A stretch of DNA of 6,075 nucleotides from Pseudomonadota bacterium (lineage in GTDB: Bacteria; Myxococcota_A; Polyangia; Polyangiales; Polyangiaceae): assembly GCA_003242355.1 (NCBI GenBank), contig QGUH01000255.1, positions 1-6,075 on the forward strand, written 5' to 3'. Below, piece by piece: positions 5,783 to 6,075 of this stretch. The notes beneath the pieces are model-generated. The model had not been told where the DNA came from. It was given only the letters and a program-made list of their open reading frames with translations, and searched no databases. A program made the translations under genes and the position numbers. The stretch's first letter is position 1, and each line of letters begins with the position of its first letter.

Positions 5783-6000
5783 AACGCCGATCGGTTCGAC
5801 CGAGCGGCGGTCTAGCCTCGTTTCGGAGGGGCGGCACGCGCCGCCCCTCCCCGCCGAGGTGAACTCGGCGGGGCTCCTCCCCACGCGGGCACTCTCTCCG
5901 ACGCTGTTTTCCGCGTATTTCGGCACGTTCCTAACCGTTTGTCGCTCTGTGACCGATCAGCGACGCCGGGATGCGCCGGGGCGGCCGATGTGCATGGGGC
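5783..6000. other. Intergenic region after the transporter operon
   Basis: These 218 bp carry no supportable gene. The region holds the two terminator-like hairpins at 5825-5873 and a 6-bp inverted repeat GTCGCT-N12-AGCGAC at 5941-5964. The stretch around 5905-5945 is less GC-rich than its surroundings but shows no convincing promoter. It appears to separate convergent genes. Confidence 0.55.
5825..5873 (+). terminator. Tandem GC-rich hairpins, probable operon terminator
   Basis: The first hairpin is a perfect 11-bp stem GGAGGGGCGGC/GCCGCCCCTCC with loop ACGC (5825-5850). The second is CCCCGCCGAG/CTCGGCGGGG with loop GTGAA (5849-5873). It is 10 bp if it takes the last two C of the first stem and 8 bp otherwise. 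They begin 42 nt after the last permease stop. No T-run follows on either strand, so this is not a canonical intrinsic terminator. Strong stems without a U-tract are common at transcript ends in GC-rich bacteria. Since the next visible gene may be convergent, the pair may work in both directions. Confidence 0.6.
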
Positions 6001-6075
6001 TCAGCCGAGGGTTTTCTTGAACGCTGCGGGAGTGAGAGCTTCGAGCGGCAGGTCGAAGAGATCGCGGTGGGTACC
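6001..6075 (-). CDS. Possible C-terminal end of a protein gene entering from the right edge
   Basis: On the - strand the frame from the window edge reads 24 codons and then TGA (6003-6001). The peptide ends DLPLEALTPAAFKKTLG. Its balanced composition looks like a real soluble C-terminus, and 17 of 24 third positions are G or C, as in the other genes. Too little is visible to name a family. Other frames over these 75 bp are also partly open, so the call rests on composition alone. If real, the gene is convergent with the transporter operon. Confidence 0.42.
   Translation of the reverse strand, partial: GTHRDLFDLPLEALTPAAFKKTLG

Noticed and set aside
5645..5926. 93-codon - strand open frame over the end of the second permease
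   Set aside because: It is Glu/Arg-rich, antisense to the permease and spans the terminator hairpins. No Shine-Dalgarno or family match is seen.
1..6075. A mobile element, defence island, CRISPR array or biosynthetic cluster
   Set aside because: No transposase, integrase, direct-repeat array, toxin-antitoxin pair or biosynthetic enzymes are seen. All identified genes are ordinary chromosomal families with uniform composition.

Overview
This GC-rich window (roughly two thirds G+C by eye, with C or G dominating third codon positions) is a compact stretch of bacterial chromosome. It holds four complete protein genes in tandem on the + strand after metR's divergent partner. It also holds the start of a - strand gene at the left edge and probably the tail of another - strand gene at the right edge. 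No transposase, phage gene, CRISPR array, tRNA or rRNA is visible. Composition and gene types suggest a GC-rich Gram-negative bacterium, perhaps a proteobacterium or myxobacterium-like lineage. That is an inference from style, not from a marker gene.

Left part (1-1479): a metE/metR divergon. The first 111 codons of metE (cobalamin-independent methionine synthase) run leftwards out of the window. The LysR-type activator gene metR runs rightwards. The 198-bp gap between them carries several short perfect inverted repeats that are candidate operators or leader hairpins. By analogy with enterobacteria, MetR bound here with homocysteine would control metE and metR itself.

Middle part (1533-3191): a full-length alpha-D-glucose phosphoglucomutase (pgm) of the E. 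coli type, with all four active-site loops intact. It follows metR by 53 bp, a gap occupied by a GC-rich palindrome.

Right part (3184-5782): a three-gene ABC-2 type transporter made of one ATPase and two different six-to-seven-helix permeases. It matches the uncharacterised COG4586/COG4587/COG3694 trio. The ATPase start lies inside the last codons of pgm (8-nt overlap), and the following junctions are ATGA and TGATG. pgm and the transporter are therefore probably one translationally coupled unit. The transporter's substrate is unknown. A link to sugar-phosphate or envelope-glycan metabolism through glucose-1-phosphate is only a hypothesis.

After the last permease, two back-to-back GC-rich hairpins (5825-5873) probably end the operon. 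They may also insulate it from a convergent gene whose last 24 codons are visible at 6001-6075.

I did not find a convincing novel system. The parts most worth a second look are the pgm-transporter coupling, the uncharacterised transporter itself and the repeat-dense metE/metR intergenic region.
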